Assembly: GCF_900105625.1 (NCBI RefSeq)
Contig: NZ_FNSD01000001.1
Span: 3,472,001-3,536,000, forward strand
Source: Terriglobus roseus
GTDB taxonomy: Bacteria > Acidobacteriota > Terriglobia > Terriglobales > Acidobacteriaceae
Direction: 5' to 3'
DNA: 64,000 nt
Below, one piece after another: positions 1 through 11,328 of the stretch (positions are counted from its first letter, which is position 1; every line of letters starts with the position of its first letter). The notes beneath the pieces were generated by a model. The model was given only the letters and a program-made list of their open reading frames with translations, was not told the origin of the DNA and did no database searches. A program made the translations under genes and the position numbers.

Positions 1-4005
<4,005 letters not shown>

Positions 4006-4014
4006 CCGAACGAA

Positions 4015-4052
4015 ACCGGGTGCCCCACGTCTCGCTTCTGAGACATGGGTTC
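4015..4052 (+). repeat. Palindromic repeat, type A (GGGTGCCCCA ... TGGGTT)
   Basis: The element starts ACCGGGTGCCCCACGTCTC and ends GAGACATGGGTT, giving a short hairpin with an ACGTCTC/GAGACAT stem. Near-identical copies lie at 4745-4781 and, inverted, at 49310-49347 inside hisC. It directly follows the rpoC stop codon. It may act as an RNA hairpin between rpoC and the stronger terminator, but no function is known. Confidence 0.85.
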
Positions 4053-4060
4053 CGATCAAA

Positions 4061-4096
4061 GCAGAAGGGCCGACTCGAAAGAGTCGGCCCTTCTGC
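4061..4096 (+). terminator. Terminator of rpoC, perfect 16-bp stem with GAAA loop
   Basis: GCAGAAGGGCCGACTC pairs perfectly with GAGTCGGCCCTTCTGC around a GAAA tetraloop. Only a short T-rich tail (TTCTGCTTGC) follows, so efficiency is uncertain, but the perfect stem downstream of rpoC makes termination the natural reading. Confidence 0.8.
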
Positions 4097-4207
4097 TTGC
4101 ATCGCGCACGCTGCGTGGATGTCTCGCGACAGCGCGGAAACCCTCACACCGTTCCCGCATCTGAACCCCTGAAGCCCGCAGAAACAATCGCGAGGCCCAG
4201 GAGCGTC

Positions 4208-4735
4208 ATGACCAAGAAACTTTCCCTCCCCGTAAGTGAAGACGATCACGCACAGGGCAACGCCCGCGCTGCCGTCACGCTGGTGGAGTACGGCGACTAC
4301 CAGTGCCCCACCTGCGGCGCTGCCTACCCCATCGTCAAGCAGCTGCAGAAGCACTTCGGCGACCGCCTGCGCTTTGTGCATCGCAACTTCCCGCTGGATC
4401 AGCATCGCTACGCGGAACCCGCCGCTGAAACGGCCGAGTTCGCCGCCAGCGAAGGCAAGTTCTGGGAGATGCACGACGCCCTCTACGAGAACCAGGACAG
4501 CATGGACGAAGACCTATTCCCCGAGCTCGCCACCGAGTTAGACTTGGACCCGCAGAAGCTTGAAGAGGCTCTCGACGGCAGCAACTTCACCGCCATCATC
4601 GACCGCGACCTGGCCAGCGGAGAAGCCAGCGGCGTCCGCGGCACACCCACCTTCTTCCTCAACGGCATCCGCCACGACGATGCCTTCGACTACGAAACGC
4701 TCAAGGCAGCGATCACCGCCGCCACCGAAAAGTAA
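4208..4735 (+). CDS. DsbA-like thioredoxin-fold oxidoreductase
   Basis: Predicted 175-residue thioredoxin-fold protein of the DsbA/Thioredoxin_4 class. Seen: the CPTC dithiol motif at residues 33-36 (GDYQCPTCGAAYP), the helical insertion with HRNFPLDQHRYA, and the cis-Pro loop RGTPTFFLNG near the C-terminus. The ATG at 4208 has AGGAG just upstream, so a longer in-frame extension starting inside the terminator is rejected. There is no signal peptide, so it is probably cytoplasmic. That is unusual for a DsbA role and suggests a reductase or isomerase-like function, or a stress protein. It stands alone between rpoC and repeats. Substrate unknown. Confidence 0.88.
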   Translation: MTKKLSLPVSEDDHAQGNARAAVTLVEYGDYQCPTCGAAYPIVKQLQKHFGDRLRFVHRNFPLDQHRYAEPAAETAEFAASEGKFWEMHDALYENQDSMDEDLFPELATELDLDPQKLEEALDGSNFTAIIDRDLASGEASGVRGTPTFFLNGIRHDDAFDYETLKAAITAATEK

Positions 4736-4744
4736 GCCATCAAG

Positions 4745-4781
4745 CCGGGTGCCCCACGTCTCGACTCTGAGACGTGGGTTC
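4745..4781 (+). repeat. Palindromic repeat, type A
   Basis: Second copy of the 4015 element, with CGTCTC/GAGACG as a perfect stem inside GGGTGCCCCA ... TGGGTT. It lies just after the stop codon of the DsbA-like gene. Confidence 0.85.
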
Positions 4782-4820
4782 TCCATCTCTGCAGAACAAA
4801 AAGGGACGCCACAAATCCCG

Positions 4821-4903
4821 AGTGCCCCATCCTTTGCAAAGCAAAGGGTGGGCTATCGCGCAAAGCGCGACCTCTCTCGGAGGGGCATGGCTTCAGCCAT
4901 GCC
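4821..4903 (+). repeat. Composite palindromic element, modules A-B-C
   Basis: Three hairpins in a row. Module A is GTGCCCCATCCTTTGC followed by GCAAAGGGTGGG. Module B is TCGCGCAAAGCGCGA. Module C is GGCATGGCTTCAGCCATGCC. The same modules recur in the same relative order at 27913-28000, 46724-46824 and (A-B only) 51682-51753, all three inverted relative to this copy. Confidence 0.8.
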
Positions 4904-4985
4904 ACGAAGTACCCAGCAGGAAACCGGCTTCAGCCACTGAGGGATTCATACCCCACGGACACGCGCCTACCGGAGACGTGAGGAT

Positions 4986-5747
4986 CTACCGCCCGGTCCC
5001 AGCCGCCAGCTCCCGAATCTTGATGTTCCGGAACCACACCGGAAATCCATGGTCCTGCAACAGGATGTAGCCCTTCCCACCATGCCCATAACTCGGGAAG
5101 ACGTGGTACTTGCTCTCTGCCAGAATCTGCTTGAACTCCGGCGAATCCAGGTCATACTCCAGCACCTTCACACCATTCAGCCAGTGCTCGCCATGCTGAC
5201 CGCGTACCACAATGCGCGCCGTGTTCCACTCGCCCACGGGCTTGATCGGCTTATCCGCCGCAGCCGGAATCATGTCATAGAGTGAGGCCACCGTCCGGTC
5301 GCCATTCTTGCCACGCTTCGCATCCGGATGCAGCGCGTCATCCAGCACCTGGTACTCAAACCCGATGGGCGATCCGTGGCCGTTATGCCACGGCATCAGG
5401 TCCAAATCGACGAAGTACATAATCCCGGAGTTCGCACCCGGCGAAGTCTTGAAATCCACGGAGAGTTCAAAGTTCTCGTAGGTGCGCGTCGTAACAATGT
5501 CACCACCATTGCCCGCCTCCTCACCACCCGTCTCCGTCACCGTGATGGCGCCATCCTTCACCACCCAGCCCACAGCAGGAAACCCACCACCCCGCGCACT
5601 CCGCCACCCATCCGTCGTCTTCCCATCAAACAACAGCCGCCAGCCGTCGGTCTTCTCCTGCGGGGTAAGGGTATTTACCACCTGCGCAGACACGGTAGAC
5701 GCAGCAAACGAAAGACTAAAAACAAAAGCAGCAAGTGCACTTTTCAT
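4986..5747 (-). CDS. Secreted DUF1080 (3-keto-disaccharide hydrolase-like) protein
   Basis: About 253 residues with an N-terminal signal peptide (MKSALAAFVFSLSFAASTVSA). The DUF1080 signature is clear: GWRLLFDGKTTDGWR near the start, then NFELSVDFKTSPGANSGIMY, FEYQVLDDALH, WNTARIVVRGQHGEHWLNG and a terminal FRNIKIREL. The family is a concanavalin-like jelly roll found in sugar-processing clusters, and some members act on 3-keto-glycosides. The internal ATG at 5747 is preferred because it begins a standard signal peptide; an ATG four codons upstream (5759) is possible. No sugar operon surrounds it, so the substrate is unknown. Confidence 0.85.
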   Translation of the reverse strand: MKSALAAFVFSLSFAASTVSAQVVNTLTPQEKTDGWRLLFDGKTTDGWRSARGGGFPAVGWVVKDGAITVTETGGEEAGNGGDIVTTRTYENFELSVDFKTSPGANSGIMYFVDLDLMPWHNGHGSPIGFEYQVLDDALHPDAKRGKNGDRTVASLYDMIPAAADKPIKPVGEWNTARIVVRGQHGEHWLNGVKVLEYDLDSPEFKQILAESKYHVFPSYGHGGKGYILLQDHGFPVWFRNIKIRELAAGTGR

Positions 5748-5806
5748 GACGAACAGCATACTGCGTTAGAAGATCTGCGCGCATCGTTCACCTGCGGCAT
5801 GCGCAT

Positions 5807-6400
5807 TCAGGCATCTTTCTTGGTTGCGTTGCCTCTGAGTCTCCCTATATAGGCGCCGCCCACCTGCCAGAGGGTTAACACCGTTATCACAAACTGCAGA
5901 AGTGCATAACAGCAAATGAAGACTATAAAAGAAATCCAAAGGCGGCTGATTACGGACTGAGTCGTAAGCAGCTGGTTATCTTGATGACCGTGCAGGAGAA
6001 TCGCAACCAAGAGAAAGGCTAGGGCTGACCAATGAACTACGGCCGTCCAAGAAAAGACGAACAGCAGATTCTCCAAAGCGTTCCCTCTACGTTCGGGGAT
6101 CGTCAAGGTGGCAAGGTCTGTCATGAATTCTCGATCAGGGAATGTCAGTGCAATCGTCATCCCACCGACGCAGAATCCGAGTGCGATGGCGGCATATCCT
6201 AGAAAACCAACTGCAATGTCCAGGAGCTTTGCGGAGCCAGGAAACAGCCTGTTGCCAAAGAGGCCGATCGTGCCTCCCACAACCACTGATATCAGTGTCT
6301 CCTGCGTGAACAAAATCTCACTAGAACGTTCCTTGACTGCTTTCCTGTAAAAAGAGAAGAGCACCTTGAGAACGCCCGTATTCCAAAGTCCACTTATCAT
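5807..6400 (-). CDS. Four-helix membrane protein, second gene of a RexA/RexB-like pair
   Basis: 197 residues with about four predicted membrane segments (TLISVVVGGTIGLFG, a long one around GFLGYAAIALGFCVGGM, VFSWTAVVHWSALAFLLV, and ISFIVFICCYALLQFVI). The C-terminus is basic. Its start overlaps the stop of the upstream gene (ATGA-type overlap at 6397-6400), so the two are almost certainly cotranslated. Base composition is clearly more AT-rich than in flanking genes, suggesting transfer. I do not recognise the family. The pairing of a soluble sensor-size protein with a small polytopic membrane protein resembles lambda RexA-RexB only in layout. Confidence 0.75.
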   Translation of the reverse strand: MISGLWNTGVLKVLFSFYRKAVKERSSEILFTQETLISVVVGGTIGLFGNRLFPGSAKLLDIAVGFLGYAAIALGFCVGGMTIALTFPDREFMTDLATLTIPERRGNALENLLFVFSWTAVVHWSALAFLLVAILLHGHQDNQLLTTQSVISRLWISFIVFICCYALLQFVITVLTLWQVGGAYIGRLRGNATKKDA

Positions 6401-7287
6401 TTGGGCTCTTCAATCCCTGACAAATATGCAAGGGCTGCATTCCGAACGGCATCGCCATTTGGTAGACCGCCGCTCAATTCAACATTAGCCAGCTTCGTTT
6501 GCGTCAGCTTGGACAGTTTTAAAGAGGTCAGAAAGTCTTCGCCTTCACGGTTTCCCTTTACCTCCGCTGATTTGAGGATGCTTCGTTGCCCATGTCCGGA
6601 TATCAGTTCTCGCAAAACTTTAACGACGCCGCCAGTCTTGCTCAGGGCCTGACTACGAGAGGCACTGGCCTCCACGGAGACATTATGGGCGTTTGAATCT
6701 GCAGCAAGTCCATTCAGTGCATCAGGGTAATCCGACCAATCATAATTAGGTCGGGTAAGCGTCAGGCTAACCGACTGAATTCTCTCGAACTCCGAAAGCT
6801 GCGTCCTAAAGGCATTCGCAGCGCGAGGTGCGAACTCTAGAGTTGCACCTTCAAAATCGTCGGAACTGTGTCCGAGCTTTTCGAACAGCGCTGCGATCTG
6901 CGGTGCCCGAACTCCCGAGTGAACGTACTGCACAACCGCAAGTCTGCGCTTCGGGTCGATGACACCTACTGTCCTCGTCGCTACTAATTTACCCCTTTCG
7001 ACAGCCCGTAATTCTTCCTCACCGTTCGCTAGGTCCACTACAAGGATCGATGACCCGGGAGAGCCCATGTAAGCGGAGAAGAAGTAAACACCTTCCCGGC
7101 GGTTAAACACGGGCACTATCACCACTCTATCTGCGATCGTTTCCTGACGATCTCTTCCCGAAAGACTTTCGATGAATTGGAAGAAAGCGGAGTAATCGAG
7201 TGGCTTGTCGCCATTGTGTCCTTGGATGTCGAATAGCTCAAGGCGCACCGGCCGCGTAGGGACAGGAGGGATGCGTTTAGGGGGCAT
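6397..7287 (-). CDS. Soluble protein of unknown function, RexA-like in layout
   Basis: 296 residues, no signal peptide, no membrane segment. The N-terminal half is rich in beta strands (VVIVPVFNRREGVYFFSAY, SSILVVDLANG, LAVVQYVHSG). The middle contains LEFAPRAANAFRTQLSEF, ERIQSVSLTLTRPNYDW and SVEASASRSQAL, and the C-terminus is helical. No catalytic motif was recognised. It is followed with a 4-nt overlap by a four-helix membrane protein. Size (RexA is 279 residues), order and partner type recall RexA/RexB abortive infection, but sequence identity cannot be claimed by eye. The region is more AT-rich than neighbours and sits among repeats and a pseudogene, an accessory context. Confidence 0.75.
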   Translation of the reverse strand: MPPKRIPPVPTRPVRLELFDIQGHNGDKPLDYSAFFQFIESLSGRDRQETIADRVVIVPVFNRREGVYFFSAYMGSPGSSILVVDLANGEEELRAVERGKLVATRTVGVIDPKRRLAVVQYVHSGVRAPQIAALFEKLGHSSDDFEGATLEFAPRAANAFRTQLSEFERIQSVSLTLTRPNYDWSDYPDALNGLAADSNAHNVSVEASASRSQALSKTGGVVKVLRELISGHGQRSILKSAEVKGNREGEDFLTSLKLSKLTQTKLANVELSGGLPNGDAVRNAALAYLSGIEEPK

Positions 7288-7430
7288 GAGAAACTCTAAC
7301 GTCGGCGGCCGATTTGATCAATCAATCTCTTTTGGCGATGGAGAGAGTTTGTATTGAGTCATGTGACTTAAATAGTTCTAGTGCCGAGCGGCTCGCGAGT
7401 CACCCGGTACTAGGTTGGGAGCCTACTAGG

Positions 7431-7846
7431 TCAAGCCACCGAAAGATTCACATCAATATTCCCGCGCGTGGCGTTCGGGTATGGACAAACCTCATACGCA
7501 TCATGCACCAGCTTCTCAGCCTGCTCCCGCTCTAGGCCGGGCAGGTGGATGACCATGTCGACGCCGATGCCGAAGCCCTTGCCGCCGGCGGCCACCGGGC
7601 CAAAGCTTACGGATGAGTCGATGGACACAGCGTTCAGCACCATCTTCTGCGTGCCTGCGATGTACTTCATCGCGCCGATGAAGCATGCGGCGTAGCCTGC
7701 TGCGAAGAGCTGCTCAGGGTTGGTGCCTTCACCCTCGCCGCCCATCTACGTCCGCGATCAAGCTTCGCATCCAGCCTGCCGTCGCTCGACTTCACGACAA
7801 CCTCGAGTCCGCCCATAGCGGTAACATGCGCCGTATAAATTACCTT
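7431..7846 (-). pseudogene. ohr: Broken organic hydroperoxide resistance gene (Ohr/OsmC family)
   Basis: The C-terminal 100 residues are a clear Ohr: [15 protein letters not shown] with the peroxidatic Cys, and the resolving Cys in [20 protein letters not shown]. The N-terminal strand (VIYTAHVTAMGG ... SSDGRLDAKL) is present at about 7770-7846 but in a different frame from the rest, so there is a frameshift just before MGGEGEG. No start codon precedes the N-terminal part: an expected ATG appears as CTGA. Ohr reduces organic hydroperoxides to alcohols. This copy should be inactive unless the frameshift is a sequencing error. Confidence 0.8.
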
Positions 7847-7984
7847 TCAGTGGCCAATGGATTCTCCTGCTCGCTGGATACGCGCGGCATCGAGCCGCAT
7901 CTCCCACGCGTCGTGCACATTCCAGGACGGCCGGCACGGAGGACTTGCGGCGAAGCCTTCACCTGGAAGGCGACGGATCGTAAG

Positions 7985-8126
7985 GGCACGGCTTCAGCCG
8001 TGCCGTAATAGCCTACAAAGCAAAAGGGGCTTCAGCCCTGAGGTTCGCTTGGAAATCTCCAAACCTACCTCAGCGGCTGAAGCCGCCAATTCCGTTGCTG
8101 TTGATCGGCACGGCTAAAGCCGTGCC
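7985..8126. repeat. Cluster of module-C type palindromes in a 315-bp gap
   Basis: The gene-free stretch 7847-8162 holds four palindromes of the GGCTTCAGCC family: 7985-8004 (GGCACGGCTTCAGCCGTGCC), about 8026-8038 (AGGGGCTTCAGCCCT), 8073-8086 (GCGGCTGAAGCCGC) and 8107-8126 (GGCACGGCTAAAGCCGTGCC). The first and last differ at a single base. No gene is seen here. Confidence 0.8.
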
Positions 8127-8162
8127 CTTACGATTCGTGCTCTCACCGTAACGCGTTAGAAC

Positions 8163-8714
8163 CTACTTCTTCAAAGCACCCTCAATCGCTGCAATTACCT
8201 CTGGTGAATCCGGCGTCGTCGCCGGCTCAAACCGATTCACCGGCTTGCCATCACGACCAATGAGGAACTTCGTAAAGTTCCACTTGATCTCGCCGCTGAA
8301 GTTAGGGTCGGTCGTCTTGTCCGTCAGGTAGTGGTACAGCGGTGTCTTGTCCGCGCCTACTACCGAAACTTTCGACATCATCGGGAAGGTGACGTGGTAC
8401 TTGCGGTTGCAGAAGGTTTTGATTTCGGCGTCGGTGCCGGACTCCTGGTTGGCGAAGTTATTCGCCGGGATGCCGACGATCACCAGTCCCTTGTCCTTGT
8501 ATTTCTCGTAGACCGACTCGAGTGCGGCGTACTGTGGTGTGAAGCCGCAGGCGCTGGCGACGTTGACCACCATCAGCACCTTGCCCTTGTACGGCGCCAG
8601 CGAGGTCTTGTCGCCATCGATCGTCTTGAGCGGGTACTTGTAGACCTGGTTGGCCGTGCCGGCAGAGGCCGCCAGGCTGGAGCTGAGTAACAACAGCATC
8701 ATTCGCTTCCGCAT
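8163..8714 (-). CDS. Exported glutathione peroxidase family protein (Cys type)
   Basis: 183 residues with a signal peptide (MRKRMMLLLLSSSLAASAGTA). The GPx catalytic set is visible: Cys56 in VNVASACGFTPQY, Gln90 in NNFANQESG and Trp145-Asn146 in IKWNFTKFLIGRDG. Cysteine replaces selenocysteine, as is usual in bacteria, so thioredoxin-type donors are likely. It reduces peroxides, probably in the periplasm. The ATG at 8714 is chosen over an upstream one because it begins the signal peptide and follows a G-rich ribosome site (GGGGTGG). It lies next to a broken ohr, another peroxide-defence gene. Confidence 0.93.
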   Translation of the reverse strand: MRKRMMLLLLSSSLAASAGTANQVYKYPLKTIDGDKTSLAPYKGKVLMVVNVASACGFTPQYAALESVYEKYKDKGLVIVGIPANNFANQESGTDAEIKTFCNRKYHVTFPMMSKVSVVGADKTPLYHYLTDKTTDPNFSGEIKWNFTKFLIGRDGKPVNRFEPATTPDSPEVIAAIEGALKK

Positions 8715-8795
8715 AAACCACCCCATCGCACTTACTGCGGGGATTATAAGTTCGCGCAAACAGGAACGCCCACCTTTCGATGGGCGCTGTGTGGG

Positions 8796-9428
8796 TTAGT
8801 TCCTGTCTTTCGCCTTGGGTGGAAACTTCTTGAACATCTTGTCGACAGAGATGTTCAACCGTCGCGTGTTGGTGCTGGCGTGGCTACTCACATCCGAACT
8901 TGCAATGCCGCGGAAGACAAGCCGCTTGGTGTGCGTGTCATACAGGTCGACAACCAGCGTGCCGACCGGGATCTGATCGACGCGGGTCACGGCAGGACCG
9001 CCACCCCATCCGCCCCACGGGCCACCCCAGCCGCCGCCAAAGCCATAACCACCCCAGCCGCCGTAGCCCCAGCCGGGGCCGAAGCCGTTGTAGAAGGTGG
9101 TGTACTCCTGCTGCTCGCGCACAGAGCCGATGGCGCGTACCGCCAGGTCGCAACCAGTCTGTACCTCAACCGGCGCGGCGCCCTGGTCATTGCGTGTGCG
9201 AAGAGTCTGGCCGGCCTGCTGCAGGCCGCGATGTGTGAGCGACACGTTGAGTGAGTCTCGCAGACGGCCTTCATAGAAAGGGTCGGCGGCATGGACACGG
9301 TCGACGCAGAAGGTGTGATAGCGGCTGAAGTCCGCATGATGATCAAAGTCGGTGTGGACGCTTTGCGCGAAAGCTGGTGCAACGGCAAGCGAAGCAGCTA
9401 CAGCAATCGTTCCAAGGATGGTGCGCAT
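8796..9428 (-). CDS. Secreted DUF4136 protein
   Basis: 210 residues with a clean signal peptide (MRTILGTIAVAASLAVAPAFAQ). It then matches the DUF4136 pattern: TDFDHHADFSRYHTFCV at the start of the mature part, a helix with RGLQQAG, and at the end VGTLVVDLYDTHTKRLVFRGIAS with a closing helix DKMFKKFPP. A glycine/tryptophan-rich linker (about residues 120-150) separates the two halves. The start has AAGGAG six bases upstream. DUF4136 proteins are small envelope lipoprotein-like proteins of unknown function; no lipobox is visible here. Confidence 0.82.
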   Translation of the reverse strand: MRTILGTIAVAASLAVAPAFAQSVHTDFDHHADFSRYHTFCVDRVHAADPFYEGRLRDSLNVSLTHRGLQQAGQTLRTRNDQGAAPVEVQTGCDLAVRAIGSVREQQEYTTFYNGFGPGWGYGGWGGYGFGGGWGGPWGGWGGGPAVTRVDQIPVGTLVVDLYDTHTKRLVFRGIASSDVSSHASTNTRRLNISVDKMFKKFPPKAKDRN

Positions 9429-9525
9429 GGGTGAACTCCTTCTCATTCCTGTCTATTGGACGAGTCGAAGCGGCCCGCGGTGACCGCCATCCTGCGCACA
9501 TGGCGGATAGTGGGTTCCAACGCAG

Positions 9526-9551
9526 CAGTGCCCATCCTGCGATGGGCACTG
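9526..9551 (-). terminator. Hairpin between two secreted-protein genes
   Basis: CAGTGCCCATC pairs with GATGGGCACTG around a 4-nt loop, 30 bases after the stop codon of the glycine-rich gene at 9581. The T-run is weak, so it could be an attenuating or stabilising hairpin. Confidence 0.5.
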
Positions 9552-9580
9552 TTATTGGAATCGGATATGGTCGCCGGGCG

Positions 9581-10177
9581 TTAGCGGTGTCCGCCGCCAC
9601 CACCATGCTGGCCACCACCACCGCCACCATGCTGACCGCCGCCACCGGGGCTACCACCACCAAAGTGTTGACCGCCGCCCGGGTTACCGCCACCGCGGAA
9701 GTTGTTGCCGCCACCGGGATTTCCACCGCGGAAGCCCTGTCCACCACGGTTGAAGTTGCCGCCACCGCGGAACTCGCCGTTGCCGGTACGGTACTGATTG
9801 CCGCGGAAGCCGTGGATATCACCACCGTGGTAGTAGCCCGCCTGTCCGCGTCCCGGGAAGCCACCGCGATAGCCAAAGCGAGGATCGTAGTTGCGATTCA
9901 CGTAGCCATGGAAGCCGCCCGGCCCGCGATACCAGGGGCCGGCACCGAAGAAGATGCCATTGTTGAACCATTCCGGTCCGTAGTAGCCATAGGGTGAGCA
10001 GTTATAGGGTGCGTAGTCGTAATAGCCATACGGGCACTCGGGGGCGACGCCGCCGTTGCCAATCTGCACACCGAACGAAACCTGGGCCTGCGCTGCGGGA
10101 GCAGCCACAAACAATAGAGCCGCCGCCACAAAAAACGGCAGAACAAATCTGCCGGACTTACGCAACCACTGATTCAT
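9581..10177 (-). CDS. Secreted glycine-rich protein
   Basis: 198 residues with a signal peptide ending AAPAAQA. A Tyr/Pro/Asn-rich middle part (PECPYGYYDYAPYNCSPYGYY) with two Cys is followed by a long low-complexity tail of GGG, GGN and QHGGGGG units from about residue 120. No catalytic motif. Acidobacteria carry many such glycine-rich exported proteins; a structural or surface role is plausible but not shown. It is followed on the same strand by the DUF4136 gene, whose linker is also Gly-rich. Confidence 0.75.
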   Translation of the reverse strand: MNQWLRKSGRFVLPFFVAAALLFVAAPAAQAQVSFGVQIGNGGVAPECPYGYYDYAPYNCSPYGYYGPEWFNNGIFFGAGPWYRGPGGFHGYVNRNYDPRFGYRGGFPGRGQAGYYHGGDIHGFRGNQYRTGNGEFRGGGNFNRGGQGFRGGNPGGGNNFRGGGNPGGGQHFGGGSPGGGGQHGGGGGGQHGGGGGHR

Positions 10178-10308
10178 TAGAAAACCTCTCGGGGTGTACG
10201 AGTCTGTTAACTAGCGAACAGTTGGCCAGCAAAGTCCACACTGACCCAAAGGTTGCAGGTTCATTGCTGCGGGCAGTAGTGTGTCTCAGTCGGAAATGAG
10301 GGTGACAG

Positions 10309-10698
10309 ATGCGTTGGTTGCGAGTGATGGCAGCGTGCAGTCTACTGGCAGTTTCTGCTGGATCACAGCAGCCTGCGACGTCCGCAGTGAACGGTACGTG
10401 GAAGCTGGAACTGGCCTTGGGCGACAATCCTCTGCCGGAGACGTGCATCCTGCACGACGACGCGCCAAAGCTGACCGGTGTCTGCCGCATGCCCGCTGGC
10501 GAGGCAGACATCCTCGGCGAGATCAACGGCAGCGATGTGCAGTGGAAGCACTCGGCTGATGTCTTCGGCAATCCCGTCGCCTTCTCCTTTGTTGCAAAGG
10601 TGAAGGACGACGGAACAATGGCAGGTACCTTCGGCATTGACGCCTTTGGTGTGACGCAGCCGTTCACCGCAACGAAGGTTATGCCGGACGCGAAGTAA
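10309..10698 (+). CDS. Small secreted protein of unknown function
   Basis: 129 residues with a signal peptide (MRWLRVMAACSLLAVSAGS) and a predicted beta-rich mature part (VNGTWKLELALGD, LTGVCRMPAGEADILGEI, VAFSFVAKVKDDGTMAGTF). This resembles the calycin-like or lipocalin-like small barrels that measure ligand content in envelope proteins, but no family is assigned. Two Cys (CILHDD, GVCRMP) could form a disulfide. GAGGG lies upstream of the ATG. It is divergent from the glycine-rich gene and convergent with the cytochrome gene at 10708. Confidence 0.75.
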   Translation: MRWLRVMAACSLLAVSAGSQQPATSAVNGTWKLELALGDNPLPETCILHDDAPKLTGVCRMPAGEADILGEINGSDVQWKHSADVFGNPVAFSFVAKVKDDGTMAGTFGIDAFGVTQPFTATKVMPDAK

Positions 10699-10707
10699 TC
10701 ATGAGGC

Positions 10708-11247
10708 TTAGTTGGACGGTTGCGTCAGGATCTTGGTGACGTCGTCCGACATCGGCTTGTCGGCAACGGAGAGCAAATTGCTGACCTCCCACATCTCAGT
10801 ATCGGTCAGCACCTTCACGTACGAGGGCATGCCCGTCAGGCGGATGCCATTCTTCACGCGCCAGTAAGTCGCCCCGACCGGATCGTCTGAGACACCGACG
10901 ACTGCGCCACGATGATGTTTCACCCAGAGCTGCGGAGCGTCGGGGTACATCTGGGCACCAACTTTGGATGGTGTGCCAGGAACGCCGTGGCAGAAGGAGC
11001 ACTCCTTCATGTACACGCTGGCGCCGGCTGCCAGCGTTGCTTCATTGATGGGAACGGGTGAGGATGCAGGCATCTCGCTGCGAATGCGATTGCCCAGCGG
11101 CTTGTGTACGATCTGCGCCTCCATCGGGAAGGAAGGATCGTCGACGGCGACGGGCGGATGTCCGTAGTTCAGGTATAGCCAGCCATAGAGCGGCATAAGG
11201 AGTATGCCAAGAAGGAGAAAGAGGATCGCGATGGCTGGCTTCTTCAT
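10708..11247 (-). CDS. Membrane-anchored monohaem c-type cytochrome
   Basis: 179 residues. An N-terminal membrane anchor (MKKPAIAILFLLLGILLMPL) is followed by one CSFCH haem-binding motif in EATLAAGASVYMKECSFCHG. A Met ligand candidate is in RLTGMPSYVKVL near the C-terminus, the usual class I cytochrome c layout. It probably carries electrons in the periplasm. The closest analogue in the window is the N-terminal domain of the nine-haem cytochrome at 23494, which has the same GVQLSGMP-type Met segment. The start at 11247 is favoured over an ATG seven codons upstream because it begins the anchor. Confidence 0.88.
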   Translation of the reverse strand: MKKPAIAILFLLLGILLMPLYGWLYLNYGHPPVAVDDPSFPMEAQIVHKPLGNRIRSEMPASSPVPINEATLAAGASVYMKECSFCHGVPGTPSKVGAQMYPDAPQLWVKHHRGAVVGVSDDPVGATYWRVKNGIRLTGMPSYVKVLTDTEMWEVSNLLSVADKPMSDDVTKILTQPSN

Positions 11248-11328
11248 AGTCGGGCTCCGTGGTTCCAACGTCTTGAGGATCGTCGATCAGCATTCAGTAC
11301 ACAGCTGAAGTGGTGATTAAGGCCAGCG

